Both the position numbers and the translations under genes were made by a program. Positions 52,785-59,756 of a stretch of 64,000 bases of DNA are shown here, piece by piece; the first letter of the stretch is position 1; the number at the start of each line of letters is the position of its first letter. Location: assembly GCA_020637215.1 (NCBI GenBank), contig JACJWI010000007.1, forward strand, positions 1-64,000, given 5' to 3'. A model generated the notes under the pieces. It ran no database searches and was not told where the DNA came from. It was given only the letters and a program-made list of their open reading frames with translations. The stretch is from Microthrixaceae bacterium. Its GTDB lineage: Bacteria > Actinomycetota > Acidimicrobiia > Acidimicrobiales > Microtrichaceae.

Positions 52785-53801
52785 GCCGAGGTGGATCGAT
52801 CCCCGGCGCATGACGGTGACCGGCCCGTCCTCGCTGACCACGATCACCACCGCGTCGGGCTCGTCGACGCTGTAGCGCCGGGCGGTGGTGTGGCGCATCC
52901 CACCGAAGCCCTCGACCTCGGACTCGGTCTGGGGGCGGGGCCGCAGCCGCACGCCGAGCTCGCGCAGGACCCCGTCGCGGTCGAACACCGCGGCGCCGTC
53001 GATCTGGGCCAGAACGTGCACCAGCGGCGCCAGGTCCGCCGGGTTGAGGACCGACAGTGCGGGAGGGACCGGCCGGCGGGTCTCGAAATGGTGCGGCCCG
53101 TCGCCCAGACCTGGACCGGCGCTCTCGCGGTGGTACACCAGGATCGCCCCGATGCCCCGGGCGCCCAGGTCGTGCACGGCGATCTCGAGCAGCGTCTCGA
53201 CCACCTCGCGCTGCTCGGGCCCGGAGCACTCGACGAAGGTCTCCACCCACTCGCCCACCGGCGGCTGCTGCTGCCAGGCGACCCCGTCCCAGCGCAGGAC
53301 CCCGAACTCGCCGGCCACCCGCACCACGCCCGACGGGTGGCGTTGCACGACGATCCCGCCGGTCGACTCGGCCAGCACGACGACGTCGCGCTCGGAACCC
53401 GCGGGCCGGTCGAACACGACCAGCTCGTCGTCCGACGCGTCGGGCCCCAGGAGGTCGTCCACCCCGCGGATCACCCAGCTGGACAGGCCGTCGGCGAACA
53501 TGCGGGCGCCGGCCAGCCCACCGTGGGGGAACGGGCGGGCGGTGACGGTGAGCCGGGTCGAGGTCTGCCATCCCTCCCGCGGGCCGGTCGGGGCGATGAT
53601 CGCCCCGTAGCTCGGGACGCGACGCTCATGGACCCGTGGCCGCATTGCGTAGTCGAGCTCGCTGAGGGCCGCCTCGGCCAGCGACGCGGGTCCGGGCAGC
53701 ACGAAGCCGGTGTCGGCGAGCTCCTCGACCAGACGAGCGCGCCGACGGGTGCGGCGCGGATCGTCGAGCGGAGGGGCCGAACCGGCGTGCGCAGGGTCCA
53801 C
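52779..53801 (-). CDS. DisA_N-like diadenylate cyclase domain protein
   Basis: 340 residues from GTG 53801. The C-terminal domain (about 215-340) resembles diadenylate cyclases: the AQIDGAAVFD block holds the DGA motif (268-270), and GGMRHTTARRYSVDEPDAVV carries an RH(R) counterpart at 303-305 followed by VIVVSEDG (IVVSEE in DisA). The third motif residue is Thr instead of Arg (RHT), so cyclic-di-AMP synthesis is plausible but not certain. The N-terminal 200 residues have no recognised family and would be a sensor or regulatory domain, including FADGLSSWVIRGVDDLLG and VLRWDGVAWQQQPPVGEW. Divergent from the MoxR operon with a shared control region. Confidence 0.75.
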   Translation of the reverse strand: MDPAHAGSAPPLDDPRRTRRRARLVEELADTGFVLPGPASLAEAALSELDYAMRPRVHERRVPSYGAIIAPTGPREGWQTSTRLTVTARPFPHGGLAGARMFADGLSSWVIRGVDDLLGPDASDDELVVFDRPAGSERDVVVLAESTGGIVVQRHPSGVVRVAGEFGVLRWDGVAWQQQPPVGEWVETFVECSGPEQREVVETLLEIAVHDLGARGIGAILVYHRESAGPGLGDGPHHFETRRPVPPALSVLNPADLAPLVHVLAQIDGAAVFDRDGVLRELGVRLRPRPQTESEVEGFGGMRHTTARRYSVDEPDAVVIVVSEDGPVTVMRRGSIHLGG

Positions 53802-53850
53802 GCCGGGAAGGTACCGCGCCCGATCCCGCGGAACCCGCTTGCGCCCGGCG

Positions 53851-53864
53851 CGAACGTGTGTTCG
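53851..53864. promoter_or_regulatory. LexA/SOS-type box 1
   Basis: CGAACGTGTGTTCG has perfect 5-bp inverted arms (CGAAC/GTTCG) around 4 bp, matching the Gram-positive/actinobacterial LexA box core CGAAC-N4-GTTCG. A TAATAG -10-like hexamer follows at 53865-53870. It lies 43 bp upstream of the MoxR ATG and 49 bp from the divergent cyclase start. Confidence 0.7.
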
Positions 53865-53880
53865 TAATAGGAGCTCGGGT

Positions 53881-53894
53881 CGAACACAGGTTCT
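53881..53894. promoter_or_regulatory. LexA/SOS-type box 2
   Basis: CGAACACAGGTTCT keeps GAAC-N4-GTTC (CGAAC/GTTCT). Its centre is exactly 30 bp from that of box 1, so the two lie on nearly the same helix face. It falls about where transcription would start and just before the GGGAGG ribosome-binding site (53895-53900). Confidence 0.65.
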
Positions 53895-53906
53895 GGGAGG
53901 GTGTCG

Positions 53907-55028
53907 ATGGCCGGGAACAGCTCCGATCAACCGCTGCGTGGGAGCGCTGACGCCGTGCGCAACGCACTGGCGGTGGCGGTCCAGGCCGGTCAACCGGTCC
54001 TGCTGTGGGGCGGGCCCGGCGAGGGCAAGTCACGCCTGGTCGAATCGATCGCCGAGCAGCTCGGACGCCCGTGCGAGGTCGTCGTCGGCAGCGTCCGCGA
54101 GGCGTCCGACTTCGCCGGGTTGCCGGTCGTCGAGCACGGGTCGGTGAGCTTCGCCCCGCCGCGGTGGGCCACCCGTTGCGTGGAACGGCCCGACACCGTC
54201 GTGTTCCTCGACGAGCTGACCACCGCGGCCCCATCGGTGCAGGCGGCCATGCTGCGCGTGGTGCTCGAGCGCGAGGTCGGCGACCTGCGCCTGCCTCCGA
54301 CCGTCGCGTTCGTCGCGGCGGCCAACCCGCCCGAGCTGTCCGCCGGAGGCGACGACCTGTCGGCGCCGTTGGCCAACCGGTTCTGCCACCTGGACTGGGA
54401 GGCCGACCCCGCCGGTTGGTCGACCGGGATGCTGCGGGGATGGGCTCCCCGACCCGTGCCGGTGGTGCCCGCCGCGTTCGCCGCGCACCGCGACCGGTGG
54501 CGGGCGATCGTGGTCGGCTTCATCCGGTCCCGTCCGGCGACGCTGCGCCAGGTCCCCACCGACGTGGTCGGCCAGGGTCGGGCGTGGCCGTCGCCGCGCA
54601 CGTGGGACCGGGCCCACGTCGTCGCCGCGGCGGCCGACGCGGCGGGAGCGGGACGGGACGTGATCCGCCTGCTCGTGGCCGGGCTGCTCGGCCAGGGCCC
54701 GGCCATCGAGCTGCTCCGCTTCGCGGACGAGCTCGACCTCCCCGACCCCGAGCTGCTGCTGGCCGAACCCGACCTCCTGCCCACCGACAGCAGGGTCGAC
54801 CTCCTGCTCGCCGCGCTGGCCGGGGTCACCGCCGCGGTCGCCGGGGACCTGAGCCTCGACCGATGGGAGGCGGCATGGCGGGTTCTGTCGGTCGCGTGTG
54901 ACGCCGGCCGCGCCGACGTCGCGGCCATGTCGGCCACCGCGCTGGTCGAGCTCCGCCTCGACGACTGGCCCGCTCCCCGCGCCGCCGCCGCGTTCGCACC
55001 GATGCTGCGCGCCGCCGAACTGGTCTGA
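53907..55028 (+). CDS. MoxR-family AAA+ ATPase
   Basis: 373 residues. ATG 53907 lies 6 bp after GGGAGG; an in-frame GTG at 53901 has no room for that site. Walker A GGPGEGKS is at 35-42, Walker B VVFLDE at 98-103, sensor 1 is AFVAAANPPE, and ANRFCHLDWE carries the arginine-finger region. MoxR ATPases work as chaperones for VWA-domain proteins, loading cofactors or remodelling complexes. The VWA gene follows 12 bp on. Two LexA-type boxes precede the gene, which would make it DNA-damage inducible. Confidence 0.92.
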   Translation: MAGNSSDQPLRGSADAVRNALAVAVQAGQPVLLWGGPGEGKSRLVESIAEQLGRPCEVVVGSVREASDFAGLPVVEHGSVSFAPPRWATRCVERPDTVVFLDELTTAAPSVQAAMLRVVLEREVGDLRLPPTVAFVAAANPPELSAGGDDLSAPLANRFCHLDWEADPAGWSTGMLRGWAPRPVPVVPAAFAAHRDRWRAIVVGFIRSRPATLRQVPTDVVGQGRAWPSPRTWDRAHVVAAAADAAGAGRDVIRLLVAGLLGQGPAIELLRFADELDLPDPELLLAEPDLLPTDSRVDLLLAALAGVTAAVAGDLSLDRWEAAWRVLSVACDAGRADVAAMSATALVELRLDDWPAPRAAAAFAPMLRAAELV

Positions 55029-55040
55029 GCCGGTTCTGCC

Positions 55041-56351
55041 GTGGTCGCCACCACCCGACTGGAGCCCCTGAACGCCGCGGACGCCGAGCTGTTCGCGGCG
55101 GCCCGCCTCCGTGCGGCGCGGAGCCAGCCCTACCTCGCGACCGCCCTGTTCGCCATGGTCCCCGTCGTCAGGCCGGGGTTCGGGACCTTCGCCGTCGACC
55201 GGTACTGGCGGGTCTACCTCGACATGGACCAGGCCCGCGAGTGGGGGGTGGCGGCGACGGCCGCCGTGCTGGTGCACGAGGCCCACCACCTGGTCCGCGG
55301 CCACCACGAGCGGGCCCGACGCGTGGGGGCGACCGGCGAGCGGCACCGCGACTGGAACCTGGCCGCTGACGCCGCGATCAACGACGACCTCGTCGACGAC
55401 GGGCTCGACCTGCCCGACCCGGTGCTGCCGCACCACCTCGGGTGCCGGCGGGGCGGGTTCGAGGAGGTCTACTACCGGGCGCTGCGCGACCCGCACCACC
55501 ACCGCCCCGAGCGGCCCCGTCGCCCCGTCGTCGACCTCTCCGACGATCCGGACGACCCCGACGGCGACGACTGCGACGCGGACGACCCGGAGCCGGACCC
55601 GGGGTGCGGGTCCGGCTCCGGCGGCGCGGCCCTGCCCGTCGAGATCGACGACGAACCCGCCGACCCGACCGAGGGCCTCGACGACGTCGACGCCGACGCG
55701 GTGCGCCGCGCCGTCGCCCACGACATCGCCTCCGCCCACGCCGCCGGCGGGACCGTCCCGCCCGGCCTGCACCGGTGGGCCACCGCGCTGTTGACGCCGC
55801 AGGTCCCGTGGCGGACCCTGCTCCGCTCCGCGGTGCGCCGCGACCTGCGGGCGACGACCCGCCACACCGAGCCCGACTGGAGCCGTCCCGATCGCCGCGC
55901 CGCGTCCACACCCGGGGTGCTGCGGCCCGGCCAACGCCGGCTCAGGTCGTCGGTCGCGGTCGTCATCGACACGTCCGCGTCGATGAGCAGCCCGCGGCTC
56001 GACGCCGCGGTCACCGAGCTCGACGCCCTGCTGCACCACGGCGGCGTCGCCCCCGTCCCGGTCGTCGTCTGCGACGAGCTGGCGGCTCGCACCCAGACGG
56101 TCCGGCGACTCAGCGAACTGTGCCTGAGCGGAGGTCGCGGGACCGATCTGCGCGTCGGCATCGCGGCAGCGGCCGCACTGAGACCGCTCCCCCGGCTGAT
56201 CGTCGTGCTCACCGACGGCTGGACGCCGTGGCCGGACACGGCGCCGCCGCGCACCTCGGTGCTGGCTGTGATCATCGACGAGAGCGAGCACCGGGTCGCC
56301 CCCGCCCCCGGCGGCGACGGGTTCCGCACCGTCCGGGTGGACACGCCGTGA
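55041..56351 (+). CDS. VWA-domain protein with metallopeptidase-like N-terminus (DUF2201-type)
   Basis: 436 residues, MoxR partner. The N-terminal domain has VLVHEAHHLVRGHH, an HExxH zinc motif at 79-83 with a third His candidate at 87-89, and DWNLAADAAINDDL. A long acidic linker (about 160-210, Asp/Pro-rich) follows. The C-terminal VWA-like domain has a MIDAS-like DTSASMS (310-316), GGRGTDLRVG (364-373) and LTDGWTPWP (390-398), the D-x-S-x-S/T/D set for Mg2+. Whether the HExxH site is proteolytic is unknown. Overlaps the next gene's start. Confidence 0.9.
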   Translation: MVATTRLEPLNAADAELFAAARLRAARSQPYLATALFAMVPVVRPGFGTFAVDRYWRVYLDMDQAREWGVAATAAVLVHEAHHLVRGHHERARRVGATGERHRDWNLAADAAINDDLVDDGLDLPDPVLPHHLGCRRGGFEEVYYRALRDPHHHRPERPRRPVVDLSDDPDDPDGDDCDADDPEPDPGCGSGSGGAALPVEIDDEPADPTEGLDDVDADAVRRAVAHDIASAHAAGGTVPPGLHRWATALLTPQVPWRTLLRSAVRRDLRATTRHTEPDWSRPDRRAASTPGVLRPGQRRLRSSVAVVIDTSASMSSPRLDAAVTELDALLHHGGVAPVPVVVCDELAARTQTVRRLSELCLSGGRGTDLRVGIAAAAALRPLPRLIVVLTDGWTPWPDTAPPRTSVLAVIIDESEHRVAPAPGGDGFRTVRVDTP

Positions 56352-57430
56352 GCGCGGCGGTGCTGCTCGACCTGGGCGCGCTCGACCCGGCGTTGCGCCT
56401 CGACGGCCACCTGCCGGAGTGCCCACACCGCCACCGACCGCCCGACGGCTGCGACTGGTGCCTGTGGGCGGTCGAGGGGGCGGGCGTCCGCGACGCTCTC
56501 GACGTCATCCGCGACGCCGACACGCTGACCCGCGATCACGACCGTCGGGGCGGCGACGTGTCGGTGGCGTGGGTCGTGGCGACCGGCGACCTCCTCGACG
56601 CCCGCTCGGGCGAGCAGCTGGGAGCGTCGAGCCCGGTCCCGTCGGTGCGGGAGCTGGCCGATCGGCTCGGACGGCTGCGAGACGACCGGTGCCGGCCGCT
56701 GCGCCGTCGGCTCGACTCGGCCACGGCGGCCGACGGGCCGGTCGAACGCCGATGCCTGAGCACTGCTGGCCCGTTGGCAGCGGCTGCCCTGCAACGCCCC
56801 GAGCACCGGGAGATGCGCGACCGACTGCCGGCCCCGGTCAGGGACCGACTCGATCACGCCACGTCGCTGCTGTCGGCCGACACCCAGACCGCGGGCCTCC
56901 TGCCGTCGGTCGAGGCCCGTCACTGGGACGGTCTGCCGGCCCTGCGCACCCAGACCGCGTGGTCCCGGCGACGTCGCCCCGACCCCGATCGGTCCGGGAC
57001 CGGGTGGTCCGGGTCCGATCGGTGGGATGCCGATCGACAGGAACCGGGCCGGACCGGCCCGCACGAGCCGGCCCGGCCAGCGCCGGGGTCGCTCGAGGCG
57101 CTGGTGGTCGAGTCGGTCATCGACGGGGTGGTCGACGAGCTGGCCGAGCTCGGCGTCGACCTGGCCGCGGCGTCCGATCCCGTCGCCGTGCCGCGGCCCC
57201 CGTCCCGGACTCGGATGTCGGAGCGCACCCGGGCGATGAGCTGGCGCATCGCCCGCATCGACTGGCACCTCACCTACCTCGACACCGGCCGGGCCGGCGG
57301 GTGGCCGGCCACCACCTCGGTCACCCCCGACGGGACCGGATCCGTCGCAGACCTCGTCCCCTGGACCGTGGCGCTCGCCATCGCCGAGGGCGAGCGGGCC
57401 GGGCTCGTCAGCGCGACCCACACCTGCTGA
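56348..57430 (+). CDS. Unknown third protein of the MoxR-VWA operon
   Basis: 360 residues from GTG 56348, translationally coupled (GTGA) to the VWA gene. No family recognised. The N-terminus has a possible zinc cluster (ECPHRHRPPDGCDWCLW: Cys, His and CxxC). The middle is Arg/Asp-rich, with a linker of PDPDRSGTGWSGSDRWDADR type near 210-235. A C-terminal helical segment follows (ALVVESVIDGVVDELAELGV, MSWRIARIDWHLTYLDTGRA). No signal or membrane segment. It may be the substrate or effector of the MoxR-VWA machine. Confidence 0.7.
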   Translation: MSAAVLLDLGALDPALRLDGHLPECPHRHRPPDGCDWCLWAVEGAGVRDALDVIRDADTLTRDHDRRGGDVSVAWVVATGDLLDARSGEQLGASSPVPSVRELADRLGRLRDDRCRPLRRRLDSATAADGPVERRCLSTAGPLAAAALQRPEHREMRDRLPAPVRDRLDHATSLLSADTQTAGLLPSVEARHWDGLPALRTQTAWSRRRRPDPDRSGTGWSGSDRWDADRQEPGRTGPHEPARPAPGSLEALVVESVIDGVVDELAELGVDLAAASDPVAVPRPPSRTRMSERTRAMSWRIARIDWHLTYLDTGRAGGWPATTSVTPDGTGSVADLVPWTVALAIAEGERAGLVSATHTC

Positions 57431-57517
57431 GCGGACCGCGACGTCGTCCCGACCGCCGGCACGCCCGCCGGTTCGGACACCCCGGTCGGTCGTAGGATCG
57501 GGCCGAACGGAGGTGAC

Positions 57518-58324
57518 GTGGCCGGACCCGGCGTCGATCGGGCGGAGCGATCCGTCGATGGGGTGCTCCTCGACATCGAGGGCGTCCTGATGTCGTCGTC
57601 CGCTCCGCTGCCCGGCGCCGCCCGGACGGTCGACGCCCTGCGCCGACGGGGGCTGCCGATCCGCTTCGTGACCAACACGACCTCCACCCCGGCGGCGCGC
57701 ATCGCCGCCGGCCTCATCCACGCCGGGATCGAGGTCCGCGCCGGAGAGCTGGTCACCGCGGCGTCGGTCACCGCCGCGTACCTGCGGGAGCACCATCCCG
57801 ACGCACGCTGCCTGGTCCTCAACGACGGCCCCAACGCGGATCTGGCCGGCGTGAGGTTGGCCGACCCCGACGATCCGACCGCGGACGTGGTGGTCGTCGG
57901 CGGTGGCGGTCCGTCGTTCACCTGGAAGCAGATGAACACAGCGCTCAACTGCCTGCTGAACGGCGCGGACCTGGTGGCCATGCACGGGGCCCCGGTCTGG
58001 CACACCCCCGAGGGGTTCTGCCTCGACGGAGCCGCGTACGCCCGCATGCTCGAGTCCGCCAGCGGGGTCGACGCGGTGGTGGCCGGCAAGCCGGCGCCCC
58101 ACATGTTCCTCGCCGCGGCGGAGTCGACCGGAGCACCGCCGGAGCGGTTGATCATGGTGGGCGACGACCTCGAGAGCGACGTGCTCGCCGCTCAGGCCTT
58201 GGGCATGGTCGGGGTCCAGGTCCGCACCGGCAAGTTCCGCCAGCAGACCCTGGACCGGTCGCCGAAGGCGCCCGACCACGTCATCGACTCGATCGCCGAT
58301 CTGCTCGGCCTGATCGACGCCTGA
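57518..58324 (+). CDS. HAD-IIA family phosphatase, LHPP-like
   Basis: 268 residues from GTG 57518, with GGAGG four bases upstream. Nucleophile Asp19 is in VLLDIEGVLM; the usual second Asp of DxD is Glu21 here, whereas LHPP (phospholysine phosphohistidine phosphatase) has Ser. Motif II is FVTNTTSTP, the C2-type cap follows, and motifs III/IV are VAGKPAPHMF and MVGDDLESDVLAAQALGM. LHPP-type enzymes cleave P-N bonds or pyrophosphate; the D-x-E change makes the substrate hard to call. Confidence 0.88.
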   Translation: MAGPGVDRAERSVDGVLLDIEGVLMSSSAPLPGAARTVDALRRRGLPIRFVTNTTSTPAARIAAGLIHAGIEVRAGELVTAASVTAAYLREHHPDARCLVLNDGPNADLAGVRLADPDDPTADVVVVGGGGPSFTWKQMNTALNCLLNGADLVAMHGAPVWHTPEGFCLDGAAYARMLESASGVDAVVAGKPAPHMFLAAAESTGAPPERLIMVGDDLESDVLAAQALGMVGVQVRTGKFRQQTLDRSPKAPDHVIDSIADLLGLIDA

Positions 58325-58358
58325 GGGCCGGTCAGGGCCGGGGGCCGGTCAGGGCCGG
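58325..58358. repeat. 17-bp tandem duplication in convergent gap
   Basis: GGGCCGGTCAGGGCCGG occurs at 58325-58341 and 58342-58358. It begins at the first base after the HAD gene's stop and runs nearly to the stop of the facing lipoprotein gene (58362). Confidence 0.75.
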
Positions 58359-58361
58359 GGA

Positions 58362-58982
58362 TCAGTCAGGGCAGCCGTCGGCCAGCACGACCGGCGGGAT
58401 CCCGGCGCTGGCGGATCCGCACGGGTCCTGGCCAGGGGCGTACCAGCGGCCGTCCTGGGACCGCAGCAGGAAGCGGGTGCGGTCGCTCAGGGTGCCGGCC
58501 GCGTAGCCGTCGGAGCACACGAACCGGGAGATGGTCCCGCTCTGCGACGGGAGACCACCCATCAGCGCCGACGCGGTGCAGGGCGTCGGACCGCTCGGAG
58601 CTGTGGCCGATCCGGCGCTGGTCGGGGTGGCTGTCGTCGGGGTGGCTGTCGTCGAGGTGGAGCAGACGGTCTCGTCAGCGTCGGCGGCCTCGGCCAGGGC
58701 TTTCGCGGTCTCGGGTCCGAGCTCGCCGTCGACGTCCAGGCCCGACGCGGCCTGGAAGTTCCGAACCGCTTCGTCGGTCTTGGGGCCCATCACACCGTCG
58801 ACCGTCCCTGGGTGACACCCCACGCGGGCGAGCTCCCGCTGCGCGTCGGCGTCGAAGCGGATCGCTGCCGCCTCCGTCCCGCCGGTCGTGGTGCCCGCAT
58901 CTGACGTCGAGGCCGAGCCGTCGTCGTCACCGCTGCAGGCTGCAGCTGGGATCAGAGCGACCGCGACCGCAAGCGTGGCCAT
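58362..58982 (-). CDS. Lipoprotein with peptidoglycan-binding domain 1
   Basis: 206 residues from ATG 58982. A type II signal peptide ends in a lipobox (LIPAAACSGDD), so the mature N-terminus would be a lipid-modified Cys on the outer face of the membrane. A PG_binding_1 domain follows: ELARVGCHPGTVDGVMGPKT, then DEAVRNFQAASGLDVDGELG and PETAKALAEA. A Thr/Ala/Pro linker leads to a C-terminal domain with paired Cys (PCTASALMGGLPS, FVCSDGYAAGTL, DPCGSASAG, DGCPD), probably two disulfides. The ligand of that domain is unknown. Confidence 0.85.
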   Translation of the reverse strand: MATLAVAVALIPAAACSGDDDGSASTSDAGTTTGGTEAAAIRFDADAQRELARVGCHPGTVDGVMGPKTDEAVRNFQAASGLDVDGELGPETAKALAEAADADETVCSTSTTATPTTATPTSAGSATAPSGPTPCTASALMGGLPSQSGTISRFVCSDGYAAGTLSDRTRFLLRSQDGRWYAPGQDPCGSASAGIPPVVLADGCPD

Positions 58983-59035
58983 GACCCGCGCCCCAGAGCA
59001 ACGGAGCCGCGGCCCGCGACGCGACCGACGAGCGG

Positions 59036-59650
59036 TCACGAGGAACGCTCGGCGTCCAGGTGGCTGTGGGCGCTGTGCAGCCCGAAGGCGATGAACAGGT
59101 CTGACAGCCCGCGGGCCAACGCGGCGGCGGCCACCCAGACCACGAGCAGGACGATCGCCCGACCGATGTAGGCCACCGCCCAGAAGCCGACGAGGACCTC
59201 GACGATGCCGATGACCAGGCGCAGCCACCACATGCCGTCCTCGTGACGGGTCATGAACGCGACGACGATCTCGACGATGCCCATGATCAGCAGGTACCAG
59301 GCCAGGACCGCGGCCAGGACGACGAAGGTCTGCTGCGGCCACGCCAGTGCGACGATGCCGGCGATGATGCTGATGACGCCGAACAGGACGTGGACCCATT
59401 TCCACGACGGCACCATCGACGCCAGCACCAGCTCGAAGATGCCGCCGACGATGAACGCGATCGCGGCCAGGATCGCCACGGTCCACACGCTGGCTGCGTC
59501 GACGGTCAGCACGACGAAGGCCAGGACGAACCAGGCGATGCCCGCGATGAGGTAGATCCACCAGGCACCGGTGACGGTCCGGGCCACGTCGACCATGAGG
59601 TCGTCGTCGGGGTCACCGGAGGAGGGCCGGGGGGTCAGTCCGCTGCTCAT
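59036..59650 (-). CDS. HdeD-family membrane protein
   Basis: 204 residues from ATG 59650, six predicted helices in three hairpins (WWIYLIAGIAWFVLAFVVLT, VWTVAILAAIAFIVGGIFEL, WKWVHVLFGVISIIAGIVAL, and so on), the DUF308 triple-repeat layout. HdeD is linked to acid resistance at high cell density in E. coli; the role in actinobacteria is unknown. Its 3' end lies 53 bp before the lipoprotein start, so the two may share a transcript. Confidence 0.9.
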   Translation of the reverse strand: MSSGLTPRPSSGDPDDDLMVDVARTVTGAWWIYLIAGIAWFVLAFVVLTVDAASVWTVAILAAIAFIVGGIFELVLASMVPSWKWVHVLFGVISIIAGIVALAWPQQTFVVLAAVLAWYLLIMGIVEIVVAFMTRHEDGMWWLRLVIGIVEVLVGFWAVAYIGRAIVLLVVWVAAAALARGLSDLFIAFGLHSAHSHLDAERSS

Positions 59651-59756
59651 GGCGGCCACCCTAGGACCCCGCCGGTCGCGTTCGGCGGTTCCCCCGTGCC
59701 ACCATGGGCGGCTGCGACCGCCACGCCCTGTGGCCGTCACGACCCCGGAGGGACCG

